Source: an uncultured Ruminiclostridium sp.
GTDB lineage: Bacteria > Bacillota > Clostridia > Oscillospirales > Ruminococcaceae
DNA: 64,000 bases
NCBI GenBank assembly: GCA_934490165.1
Contig: CAKSTB010000002.1
Location: 124,001-188,000, forward strand
Direction: 5' to 3'
Below the pieces are notes generated by a model. It did not search any database, was not told the DNA's origin, and saw nothing but the letters and a program-made list of their open reading frames with translations. The position numbers and the translations under genes were made by a program. Below are positions 50,627-58,658 of this stretch, one piece after another (the first letter of the stretch is position 1; each line of letters starts with the position of its first letter).

Positions 50627-52885
50627 TCACATTACCGTGTGGAATGTTCTGCTGATGACCTCTCTCTGTTGTTCCTTTGTCAGCTTATGGAAGTTTACCG
50701 CATAACCCGATACACGGATAGTAAGATTGGGATAAGCCTCGGGGTTTTCATAAGCCTCAATAAGCGTTTCCTTATTCAGAACATTTACGTTGAGGTGGTG
50801 CGCGTAATTTGAGAAGTAGCCGTCAAGCACCGTCACAAGGTTTGCAACTCTCTGCTCTTCAGTCTTTCCGAGTGCGTCGGGAACTATCGAGAACGTATTT
50901 GATATACCGTCACGGCAGTAATCGTACTGGAGCTTTGAAACAGAGTTCAGCGATGCGATAGCACCGTTTGTTTCGCGGTTGTGCATGGGGTTAGCACCCG
51001 GAGCGAACGGTTCACCCTTCTTTCTGCCGTCCGGTGTAGAACCTGTCTTCTTGCCATACACAACGTTTGATGTGATAGTAAGTGCGGAAAGCGTGTGACG
51101 TGCGTTTCTGTAGGTCGGGTTCTTGCGAAGCTCTGTGGACACTCTCTGGATAATGTTCTGAGCTATTTTATCTACTCTGTTGTCGTCATTGCCGAACTTG
51201 GGGAAGTCGCCCTTTGTATCAAAGTCGATTATATAGCCGTTTTCATCGCGGATAGGCTTTACGTCGGCATACTTTATAGCGCTCAGCGAGTCGGCCATTA
51301 CCGACAGTCCCGCAATACCGAACGCCATCATTCTGTCAACGTCCGTATCATGCAGAGCCATCTGCGTCTTTTCGTAAGCGTACTTGTCGTGCATATAGTG
51401 GATAACGTTCATTGTATTTACATACAGCTTGCAAAGCCACTCACGATAAACGTCAAGTCTGCCTCTTACTTCATAATAGTCGAGCTTGTCACCCTGTAAA
51501 GGTTCCATCTGCGGACCTATCTTCATGCCTGTTACATTGTCGTAACCGCCGTTAATAGCGAGGAGTAACAGCTTCGGCAGGTTAAATCTCGCGCCGAAGA
51601 ACTGCATCTGCTTGCCGACCTTCATAGCCGATACACAGCAGGCGATAGCATAATCATCGCCGTATTCCATACGCATAAGGTCGTCATTTTCATACTGGAT
51701 CGAATCCGTGTCTATAGACAGCTTTGCACAGAACTTCTTGAAAGGCTCGGGCAGTCTTTCCGACCACAGTATAGTAAGATTTGGTTCGGGAGAAGAGCCG
51801 AGGTTGTAAAGAGTGTTCAGCATTCTGTAGCTGCCCTTTGTGACCAGCGGAACGCCGCTGTTGTTCACGCCGCCGACGCTCTCTGTTATCCACATCGGGT
51901 CGCCGCCGAAAAGCTCATTGTATTCGGGCGTACGCAGATGTCTTGCACTGCGCAGCTTCATTACAAAGTCGTCAATAAGCTCCTGTGCCTGCTCCTCCGT
52001 CAGGATACCTCTTTCCATATCGCGATTGACATAGATATCAAAGAAGGTCGATGTTCTGCCGAGCGACATTGCCGCACCGTTCTGCTCCTTGATTGACGCA
52101 AGATAAGCAAAGTATGTCCACTGTATAGCCTCTCTTGTATCCTTTGCGGGCATACTGATATCATAGCCGTACATAGCCGCCATTTCCTTCATCTTCTTAA
52201 GGAAGTTTATCTGCTGGAAAAGCTCTTCGGAAAGACGGATAGTATCAACGTCCATTATATTCTCGCCGACCTTTTTCTTGTCAAGCTGTTTCTGCTCTAT
52301 AAGATAGTCAACGCCGTAAAGCGCTACCCTGCGGTAGTCGCCGATTATTCTTCCTCTGCCGTATGCGTCGGGCAGACCTGTGATTATGCCTATATGACGT
52401 GCAAGCTTCATCTCATCTGTGTATACTCTGAACACGCCGTCATTGTGTGTTGTACGATACTCAAAGTGTTCTTCAACGCTCTGCGACAGCTTGTAGCCGT
52501 AAGCCTCGCACGCACCTCTCGCCATTCTGATACCGCCGAAAGGATTTACACCTCTGCGAAGCGGAGCGTCTGTCTGATAGCCTACTATAAGCTCGTTTTC
52601 CTTGTCAAGATATGCCGCGGGATAGTTGCAAAGAGATGAAACCACCTCTGTATTTATATCCAGTACACCGCCGTTTTCACGCTCTTTTTTGAAAAGATCG
52701 TTCAGCTTTGCGTTAAGAGCCTTAGTACGCTCGGTAGGACCGCATAAAAATTCCGGACCGCCTGAGTACGGTGTAAAGTTTGTCATTATAAAGTCGCGGG
52801 TATTGATACCCTCCTGCCATGCACCGGGCTTGAAGCCGTCCCAGTACTCCTTGAAGCGAACGCTGAGGTCAGTTGTGTTTTCCAT
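50627..52885 (-). CDS. pflB: Formate C-acetyltransferase (pyruvate formate-lyase)
   Basis: The 752-residue glycyl radical enzyme starts at the ATG after AAGGAAAGG; the longer frame runs back into the riboswitch. The adjacent catalytic cysteines (AIACCVSAM) and the C-terminal glycyl radical loop (IRVSGYAVNF) are present. It converts pyruvate and CoA to acetyl-CoA and formate under anaerobic conditions. The formate also feeds one-carbon metabolism, which fits control by the ZTP riboswitch upstream. Confidence 0.97.
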   Translation of the reverse strand: MENTTDLSVRFKEYWDGFKPGAWQEGINTRDFIMTNFTPYSGGPEFLCGPTERTKALNAKLNDLFKKERENGGVLDINTEVVSSLCNYPAAYLDKENELIVGYQTDAPLRRGVNPFGGIRMARGACEAYGYKLSQSVEEHFEYRTTHNDGVFRVYTDEMKLARHIGIITGLPDAYGRGRIIGDYRRVALYGVDYLIEQKQLDKKKVGENIMDVDTIRLSEELFQQINFLKKMKEMAAMYGYDISMPAKDTREAIQWTYFAYLASIKEQNGAAMSLGRTSTFFDIYVNRDMERGILTEEQAQELIDDFVMKLRSARHLRTPEYNELFGGDPMWITESVGGVNNSGVPLVTKGSYRMLNTLYNLGSSPEPNLTILWSERLPEPFKKFCAKLSIDTDSIQYENDDLMRMEYGDDYAIACCVSAMKVGKQMQFFGARFNLPKLLLLAINGGYDNVTGMKIGPQMEPLQGDKLDYYEVRGRLDVYREWLCKLYVNTMNVIHYMHDKYAYEKTQMALHDTDVDRMMAFGIAGLSVMADSLSAIKYADVKPIRDENGYIIDFDTKGDFPKFGNDDNRVDKIAQNIIQRVSTELRKNPTYRNARHTLSALTITSNVVYGKKTGSTPDGRKKGEPFAPGANPMHNRETNGAIASLNSVSKLQYDYCRDGISNTFSIVPDALGKTEEQRVANLVTVLDGYFSNYAHHLNVNVLNKETLIEAYENPEAYPNLTIRVSGYAVNFHKLTKEQQREVISRTFHTVM

Positions 52886-52959
52886 AGTCTTACCTTTCCT
52901 TCCTGCGGCTCTGCCGCAATACACGTTTGCTGCTTTTTTCGGAATATTTTTCCGTACAA

Positions 52960-53085
52960 ACAAAAAAGCAGCCCTGTTCGGACTGCCCAGACGGTCGGCA
53001 TAAGGTGTCCGCTTTATCTGCGGACAGACAGCTACAGCACCCGTGTCGATTCACGGTTATCCGTCAGCGGCAACTGTCGTTCCTA
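52960..53085 (-). promoter_or_regulatory. ZTP (pfl-motif) riboswitch with terminator
   Basis: The minus-strand leader contains the diagnostic 3' half GCCGACCGTCTGGGCAGTCC and a 5' half with GTTGCCGCTGACGGATAACC, as in the pfl motif. GCAGTCC of the aptamer end pairs with GGGCTGC just before TTTTTTG, giving a terminator that competes with ligand-bound folding. ZTP/ZMP signals 10-formyl-tetrahydrofolate shortage and should turn on pflBA, supplying formate. Confidence 0.88.
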
Positions 53086-53092
53086 TGGCTTG

Positions 53093-53121
53093 AGTATATC
53101 ACAGCTATATACTTTTGTCAA
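53093..53121 (-). promoter_or_regulatory. Promoter of the pfl operon
   Basis: On the minus strand TTGACA (53121-53116), 17 bases and TATACT (53098-53093). The start site falls just before the riboswitch. Confidence 0.85.
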
Positions 53122-53176
53122 TAGCCAAGATATAAAATTTATATGACAAATTTTCCCGTGCAATGTCCGCATAGCT

Positions 53177-53596
53177 TTATTTCTCCGCCGTACACATCAT
53201 CTTCATACGCCTTGCGTCATTATAATCAAATCCCAGCTTTTCATAGAACGGTACTTTATCGGGAGCGGCGCATAGCTCAACAAAGATACCCGTGCCGTCT
53301 ACTCCGTTGCGCTTTACAAAATCAAGAAGCTCGTTTACCATCATACGTCCGATACCTCTGCCCTGATATCCGGGTAGCAGGGCAACGTCCTTGATGTAAT
53401 AATCAAGCCCCATATCACCTATCATTCTCGCCATTCCTATTATCTTATCTCCGTCAAATACCGAAATACGAAACAGCGTATGCTCCATAGCAAGCCGTGT
53501 CTGCTCAGGTGACGGACCTTCTCCCCATACGCTTTCCCACAGATACAAAAACTGCTCCGCAGTAAGCTCATTACGCTTTATGATATATTCGCTCAT
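53177..53596 (-). CDS. GNAT-family N-acetyltransferase
   Basis: The protein has 139 residues from the ATG after GAAAGGGGA. It shows the acetyl-CoA motif VALLPGYQGRGIGRMMVNEL and the PFYEKLGFDY segment near the end. The C-terminal arrangement resembles aminoglycoside- or YitI-like small GNATs. A strong terminator of the upstream operon lies only 16-50 bases before its start, so it depends on read-through or an unseen promoter. Confidence 0.88.
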   Translation of the reverse strand: MSEYIIKRNELTAEQFLYLWESVWGEGPSPEQTRLAMEHTLFRISVFDGDKIIGMARMIGDMGLDYYIKDVALLPGYQGRGIGRMMVNELLDFVKRNGVDGTGIFVELCAAPDKVPFYEKLGFDYNDARRMKMMCTAEK

Positions 53597-53611
53597 ATTT
53601 TCCCCTTTCAT

Positions 53612-53647
53612 AAAAACTCCGCCCCGATGCAAGGCACACCGGGGCGG
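53612..53647 (-). terminator. Terminator of the paaK-ACT operon
   Basis: On the minus strand CCGCCCCG and CGGGGCGG form an 8-base GC stem followed by AGTTTTTATG. The T-run is just upstream of the ribosome binding site of the GNAT gene. Confidence 0.8.
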
Positions 53648-53668
53648 AAAGCTGTTCTTGTTTACCGC

Positions 53669-54097
53669 TTACTTGCAGAGATCCTTCTTTTCGATAAGCG
53701 TTACGCCGTTGTCGATAAGCACCTTAGATGCCTTCTCAACGTCTTCAACGCGTATAACGATATCCGCTCTGCCTGCGACCTTACCCATTACCGAGTACAT
53801 ATATTCAACGTTTATGCCGCAGTCGTGTATCTTGCCCATAACGTTGTATAACGCGCCCGAAACATCGGGAATCGTAAAAGCTATCACCTTGGTAACAGCG
53901 GCTGTACAGCCGTCTGCCTTAAGCGCCTCGATAGCCTTGTCGGTATCGTCTACTATCATACGCAGAATGCCGAAATCAGCCGTATCCGCGATAGTCATTG
54001 CCCTTATGTCGATGCCTGCCTTATTGAGCACCTCCATGATACCTGCAAGTCTGCCTGTCTTGTTTTCTACGAAAACCGAAATCTGATCAATATACAT
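53669..54097 (-). CDS. Tandem ACT-domain protein
   Basis: The 142-residue protein has two ACT domains (about 3-65: ISVFVENKTGRLAGIMEVLN; about 70-140: VIAFTIPDVSGALYNVMGKI). The start follows GAGGAGGTA. ACT domains bind amino acids. A stand-alone double-ACT protein beside a PaaK-type ligase is a recurrent pair, and the ACT protein probably senses an aromatic amino acid to tune the enzyme. Confidence 0.88.
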   Translation of the reverse strand: MYIDQISVFVENKTGRLAGIMEVLNKAGIDIRAMTIADTADFGILRMIVDDTDKAIEALKADGCTAAVTKVIAFTIPDVSGALYNVMGKIHDCGINVEYMYSVMGKVAGRADIVIRVEDVEKASKVLIDNGVTLIEKKDLCK

Positions 54098-54113
54098 ACT
54101 GTACCTCCTCTGA

Positions 54114-55436
54114 TTATTTCTTTTCAAACTTATTCTTTATGGCTCTGTTATCCTGAACTCTTACAGCCTTGCCCATTGAGCGTGCAAGGGTCTTGGGTTC
54201 AAGGAGCTTTACGTTTATACCCACGCCGATAGCGGAATCTATCGCCGTCTTTACCTTCTTTCTGTACGCTTCAAGCGTCTTTACGCCGTCACCGAACATA
54301 TCGGGACGTGTTTCAAGCTGAATTTCAAGAGTGTCAAGGTTATTCACTCTGTCAACAACCAGCAGATAGTTAGTAGCCTTTTCGTCTACCGAGAGCAGTG
54401 CCGACTCTATCTGTGACGGGAATACATTTACACCTCTGATAATAAGCATATCATCAGTTCTGCCCTGGGGCTTTAACATTCTTACATGAGTCCTGCCGCA
54501 CTCGCACTTGTCATAGATAAGCGTAGCTATATCCCTTGTCCTGTATCTTATCAGCGGTAACGCTTCCTTTGTGATACAGGTGAATACAAGCTCGCCCTGC
54601 TGACCTGCGGGTAATACCTCAAGTGTATCAGGGTCGATGACCTCCGCTATGAAGTGATCCTCGCAGATGTGCATACCGCATTTATACTGACATTCGGCAG
54701 ACACGCTGGGACCCATTATTTCCGACAGGCCGTAGATGTCGTAGGCATTGATTCCGAGTCCGTCCTCAATCTGCTTTCTCATCTCGTCCGTCCACGGTTC
54801 TGCACCGAACAGACCTGCCTTAAGATTGAAATCCTCTTTCTTGAAGCCCTTTTCGCGCATAAGCTCTATAAGGCTTATAGCATATGAGGGTGTCATACAG
54901 ATTATAGACGTTCCGAAGTCCCTGAACATTTCAAGCTGACGTAAGCTGTTGCCTGCCGATGCGGGGATAACGGTAGCACCCAGCTTTTCTGTTCCGTAGT
55001 GCATTCCAAGACCGCCTGTGAACAATCCGTAACCATAGCAGACCTGAACGTAATCGTCCTTTGTTCCACCGATATTGGTAAGCGCTCTTGCGGCACATTC
55101 AGCCCACACGTCAATATCGTGAGCCGTATAGCCTACAACCGTCTGCTTACCTGTTGTACCCGATGAAGCGTGTATTCTTACGACCTCAGAGCTCGGTACG
55201 GCAAACATACCGTAGGGATAGTTGTTTCTGAGATCCTGCTTTGTCGTGAACGGAAGCTTTGACAGGTCAGCAATAGACTTGATATCCTCAGGTCTTACAC
55301 CCGCCTCGTCCATCTTCTTGCGGTAAGGTGCAACGTTTTCATATACACGTCTTATCGTGCGTGAAAGCCTGTAGGATTGTAACGCCTCTATCTCGCTTCT
55401 CGGCGCACATTCGATTTCTTTGTTCCAGTAATTCAT
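54114..55436 (-). CDS. paaK: Phenylacetate-CoA ligase family enzyme
   Basis: The 440-residue adenylate-forming enzyme has the P-loop-like HASSGTTGKQTVVGYT, the NIYGLSE-type motif YDIYGLSEIMGPSVS, RYRTRDIATL and a C-terminal QGRTDDMLIIRGVNVFPSQI. It activates an aryl- or arylacetic acid (such as phenylacetate) with ATP and CoA. CAGGAGCAG precedes the ATG. In anaerobes it usually salvages aromatic acids for amino-acid synthesis together with indolepyruvate oxidoreductase, which is not in this window. Confidence 0.92.
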   Translation of the reverse strand: MNYWNKEIECAPRSEIEALQSYRLSRTIRRVYENVAPYRKKMDEAGVRPEDIKSIADLSKLPFTTKQDLRNNYPYGMFAVPSSEVVRIHASSGTTGKQTVVGYTAHDIDVWAECAARALTNIGGTKDDYVQVCYGYGLFTGGLGMHYGTEKLGATVIPASAGNSLRQLEMFRDFGTSIICMTPSYAISLIELMREKGFKKEDFNLKAGLFGAEPWTDEMRKQIEDGLGINAYDIYGLSEIMGPSVSAECQYKCGMHICEDHFIAEVIDPDTLEVLPAGQQGELVFTCITKEALPLIRYRTRDIATLIYDKCECGRTHVRMLKPQGRTDDMLIIRGVNVFPSQIESALLSVDEKATNYLLVVDRVNNLDTLEIQLETRPDMFGDGVKTLEAYRKKVKTAIDSAIGVGINVKLLEPKTLARSMGKAVRVQDNRAIKNKFEKK

Positions 55437-55507
55437 TTGTCTGCTCCTGTTTTATGCAATATGCAATTTTACGACAGCAAAACGTTATTCTGCTGTTTAT
55501 ACTATTG

Positions 55508-55536
55508 ATTTTATCACAATTGCATATCAAAGTCAA
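55508..55536 (-). promoter_or_regulatory. Promoter of the paaK operon
   Basis: On the minus strand TTGACT (55536-55531), 17 bases and TAAAAT (55513-55508). Confidence 0.75.
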
Positions 55537-55676
55537 TTAACTATCGTACTTTTTGTGCATAGTTCATCAAAACGCAGTTTATACCTATGCACTTTGACAA
55601 ATCAAAAATGCTGTCAACTAAGGTCTGTTTAAGGTTGGAGATATATTATAATAGTCGGTAAACGGCGTATTGCACC

Positions 55677-55705
55677 TTGCAAACCGCCGTAATAAACGAT
55701 ATAAT
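55677..55705 (+). promoter_or_regulatory. Promoter of the amidase-domain gene
   Basis: TTGCAA (55677-55682), 17 bases and TATAAT (55700-55705). It lies inside the longest possible reading frame and thereby rules out the upstream start codon. Confidence 0.7.
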
Positions 55706-55739
55706 AGATATGACGAAAGACAAAAACAGGAGAAGAACA

Positions 55740-57170
55740 TTGTACAAGAGAAGACGATACAGGCGCAGAAACCCCAAACTTAAAAGGCTTGCTGTGATAG
55801 GCATTTCGGCGGTGGTTGTAATAGGCGCATTTCTGTCACTGCTCGGTTTTGTAAAGCATAGCAACGAGGAACTTACCTCTTCGGATATCGACATCACACA
55901 AGAGCAGGAAGAAACATCTTCTGACGCTGAAACGTTACCGGTCACGGACACAGCCGAGCCCGAAAAGATAACGCTTGTCAGCGGCGAGGTGACCACAGAG
56001 GACAAGGTAAAGCTTCCCGATGAGATAAAACAGCTGCTTATTGACTACACTGCGGACAAGTACGAATATACAGGCGAGCTTGAATACAAGTCGCTCTCCG
56101 GGTATTTCAACACCGACAAGACTTACGGCAAGCTGTACGCCGGATTTTGCAACACCTCTTTGCAGTACCTGATATTCGCAAGACAGAGCCGCAGTGCGGA
56201 TCTGAGCTATGATGAGGCATCGTTTGTCATAAACGTTGAAGAAGCAAGCGTTAAATCGGGAGTTTACACTGTCAACTACACTGTCAGCGAAAAGATAATG
56301 TTCGCAATAAGCGACACCCCCGCTGAGTCCTGCGGAATGGAGGTTGAAGCGCAGATCTCCAAAGGCACAGACGGCAAATACAAATTCGACATTCTCGCAG
56401 AGGATACCGATGTTAATCTGCTTATAGAAGAGCGTGTTATGGACTACCTCGGATATGACTATGAAGAGTATTATTTAAAGGATATGAAGATCCCCGACAC
56501 CCTCGATTGTGATAAAATGTACGCAGGCATATTAAAATCGCTTAAAGCCGATGCCGAAACCGACATAACCGCGCAGGAAAAGATGCTAGCGGACTATAAC
56601 GCAGACCCCGACAGCTTCAAAACCTCAAAAACCGCAAAGCACGAATATGACCGTGATAAGGCGGTCGCATATTCGTATAAATGGGTCGATGGCGAAAAGG
56701 TCATAAGAAACCCCAATTACAGCGACTATGCAATTTACGGCGGCAACTGCCAGAACTACGTTTCGCAGGCGCTTTACGCATCGGGTATACCGATGGACTG
56801 GAGCGGAAACGAGCAATGGAAATGGTTTGATGACGAAGGCGACCTTTCCGAGTCGCCTACAGGCAGGTCGGGCTCATGGGCGGGCACGGAATATTTTTAT
56901 GAATACTGTAACAAGAACACAGGTAAAGGCTTGGTTGCCGAAACCGATGGCAACATATTCAGCGCACAGCCCGGTGACGTTATCCAGTATGTCGTTGACG
57001 GCTGGGCACACCACAGCGTCATTGTTTCAAAGGTGATATATGATGACAACGGTAATGTTGTCGACTTGCTTATCAACAGCAACACCACTGACAGAGTAGA
57101 CTATCCGATGAGTGCATACGGATATACAAATATCAGACTGATCAAGATAATCGGATATAATGATAAATAA
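55740..57170 (+). CDS. Membrane-anchored amidase-domain protein (Amidase_6-like)
   Basis: The 476-residue protein starts at TTG 55740 with AGGAG eight bases upstream; the longer frame would include the promoter. A very basic tail (YKRRRYRRRNPKLKR) and one membrane helix (about 18-37) anchor it, followed by an acidic linker and a middle domain. The C-terminal domain shows YDRDKAVAYSYKW, GGNCQNYVSQAL (likely catalytic Cys), GRSGSWAGTEYFYEY and GWAHHSVIVSKV (His). This matches putative cell-wall amidases of the Amidase_6 type. Confidence 0.82.
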   Translation: MYKRRRYRRRNPKLKRLAVIGISAVVVIGAFLSLLGFVKHSNEELTSSDIDITQEQEETSSDAETLPVTDTAEPEKITLVSGEVTTEDKVKLPDEIKQLLIDYTADKYEYTGELEYKSLSGYFNTDKTYGKLYAGFCNTSLQYLIFARQSRSADLSYDEASFVINVEEASVKSGVYTVNYTVSEKIMFAISDTPAESCGMEVEAQISKGTDGKYKFDILAEDTDVNLLIEERVMDYLGYDYEEYYLKDMKIPDTLDCDKMYAGILKSLKADAETDITAQEKMLADYNADPDSFKTSKTAKHEYDRDKAVAYSYKWVDGEKVIRNPNYSDYAIYGGNCQNYVSQALYASGIPMDWSGNEQWKWFDDEGDLSESPTGRSGSWAGTEYFYEYCNKNTGKGLVAETDGNIFSAQPGDVIQYVVDGWAHHSVIVSKVIYDDNGNVVDLLINSNTTDRVDYPMSAYGYTNIRLIKIIGYNDK

Positions 57171-57232
57171 TCAGATTGTCAGATTGCTTAAAAATCACAT
57201 TTTATATTGATAATTTTCGTTTTTATCTCCGA

Positions 57233-57351
57233 TTGACCGTAAACGGTAATTATGTTAGAATATAAATGTAAATTTAATATTGGTCTAATTGGAAACGCAC
57301 ATCCTCCGGATGATAACGAACAACACAATAAATCGTTGTTATCAGGAGGAT
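57233..57351 (+). promoter_or_regulatory. Promoter and ribosome-site-hiding hairpin of the DUF2798 gene
   Basis: TTGACC (57233-57238), 17 bases and TAGAAT (57256-57261), with ACCGTAAACGGT in the spacer as a possible operator. In the leader ATCCTCC (57301-57307) pairs with GGAGGAT (57345-57351), the ribosome binding site, and GATAACGA pairs inside it with the TCGTTGTTATC arm. Confidence 0.65.
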
Positions 57352-57356
57352 TTTTT

Positions 57357-57869
57357 ATGCCCAAAAACTTATTTCAGGAAATAATATTCACAGTTATTAT
57401 GGTGTTCTTTATGGTGTATGCCATGATATGCTACAACATAGCACTGAACATCGGCGGTATGACAAACGAGGTCTTTCTGCTTGCTTTCAGGGAGCTTGTA
57501 ATAATGGGACCGATCGCTTTTGTTCTCGACTTCTTCATAGTTGGCAAAATAGCCAAATACAAGACTTTCAGAATAGTAAATCCCGAACGTGACAATCCGT
57601 TCTTCATAGTTCTCGGAATATCCGTTATATCAGTTATCTTCATGTGCCCGCTTATGAGCCTTGCCGCTACTCTGCTGTTCAAAAATGCAGGCAGTGAAAT
57701 AATAGCCGTATGGCTACAGACAATCGCCATCAACTTTCCTATGGCTCTATGCTGGCAGCTCTTCTTCGCCGGTCCTTTTGTGAGAGCAATATTCGGTCTT
57801 ATATTCAGAGAGAAAAAGCCTGTACAGACTGGCAAGCAGACCGTGCAGACAAAGGCAGAAGCAGAATAA
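57357..57869 (+). CDS. DUF2798-family membrane protein
   Basis: The protein has 170 residues from the ATG after CAGGAGG; the longer upstream frame covers the regulatory hairpin. It has four membrane helices in two similar halves, each with a helix of the form VIMVFFMVYAMICYNIAL or VISVIFMCPLMSLAATLL, as in DUF2798 duplications. The C-terminus is basic and disordered. The function is unknown. Its binding site lies in a stable hairpin, so translation is probably controlled. Confidence 0.8.
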   Translation: MPKNLFQEIIFTVIMVFFMVYAMICYNIALNIGGMTNEVFLLAFRELVIMGPIAFVLDFFIVGKIAKYKTFRIVNPERDNPFFIVLGISVISVIFMCPLMSLAATLLFKNAGSEIIAVWLQTIAINFPMALCWQLFFAGPFVRAIFGLIFREKKPVQTGKQTVQTKAEAE

Positions 57870-57886
57870 GAATATAAGTGACAATG

Positions 57887-57918
57887 CAAGACAGCCCCCG
57901 ATTTTCGGGGGCTGTCTG
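57887..57918. terminator. Bidirectional terminator
   Basis: GACAGCCCCCGA and TCGGGGGCTGTC form a perfect 12-base stem with a TTT loop between two convergent genes. Confidence 0.8.
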
Positions 57919-57934
57919 CGTATTGATGTTAAAA

Positions 57935-58552
57935 TTACTTTGTAAAAGTAAACTTGAATCCGCCTACGAGCGGAAGATCCTTAGCCTTACCCTTTATAGC
58001 ATTTACAAGACCAGCTATCAGTATCAGCACGGGCACTGCCATGAATACGATATGTACGAACCATGCCAGGATAACTCCTACAAATCCTGCCGCAAACTCA
58101 TTCCATGTACCAGTAAGTATCGTACTGTAAACAAACCAGTAAAGCTTTGCCGATAAAAAGCCTTCGACCACATTCACCACCATTACACCGAGAAGCGCGG
58201 GGAAGATCATCGAAAGGTGATACTGCAAGAACTTGGATTTCTTTGCGATTATGCAGGGAGCAACGAGCATTCCCGCGCATACGATGAGCGCAAGGAAACC
58301 GCCGAAGATCCAGCCTACAAGTATGTATGCGAGCAGCGCGCAGTAAGCAAGCACAGCCATTGACTTTCCGGCGTTTATATCCGCCGCGTCAAATGTAGCT
58401 GTTATATCCTTTGTGTCGAGTATTTTCTGAAAAAATCCGGGACCCTGATTTACAGGAACGGGTGCTACCGATCCGTCAAGATTTCCGCCGCACTTTGCGC
58501 AGAACTTGACTCCCTCCTGATATTCTGATCCGCATTTGGGACAAAATGGCAT
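57935..58552 (-). CDS. Zinc-ribbon membrane protein
   Basis: The protein has 205 residues. An N-terminal zinc ribbon (FCPKCGSEYQEGVKFCAKCG) is followed by a short linker and about four membrane helices (DUF4870/Yip1-like layout). CAGGAGGAAA precedes the ATG, and the promoter TTGACT (58646-58641), 17 bases, TATAAT (58623-58618) lies upstream. Such proteins are common in Clostridia and have no assigned role. Confidence 0.78.
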   Translation of the reverse strand: MPFCPKCGSEYQEGVKFCAKCGGNLDGSVAPVPVNQGPGFFQKILDTKDITATFDAADINAGKSMAVLAYCALLAYILVGWIFGGFLALIVCAGMLVAPCIIAKKSKFLQYHLSMIFPALLGVMVVNVVEGFLSAKLYWFVYSTILTGTWNEFAAGFVGVILAWFVHIVFMAVPVLILIAGLVNAIKGKAKDLPLVGGFKFTFTK

Positions 58553-58658
58553 ATCAATTTCCTCCTGATATATTCTATACCTCTGTAATTATCTGCAAAT
58601 CGCGCAGATATGTCTATATTATACACCCCGCTTGACATAAAGTCAATAGTGCATATCA

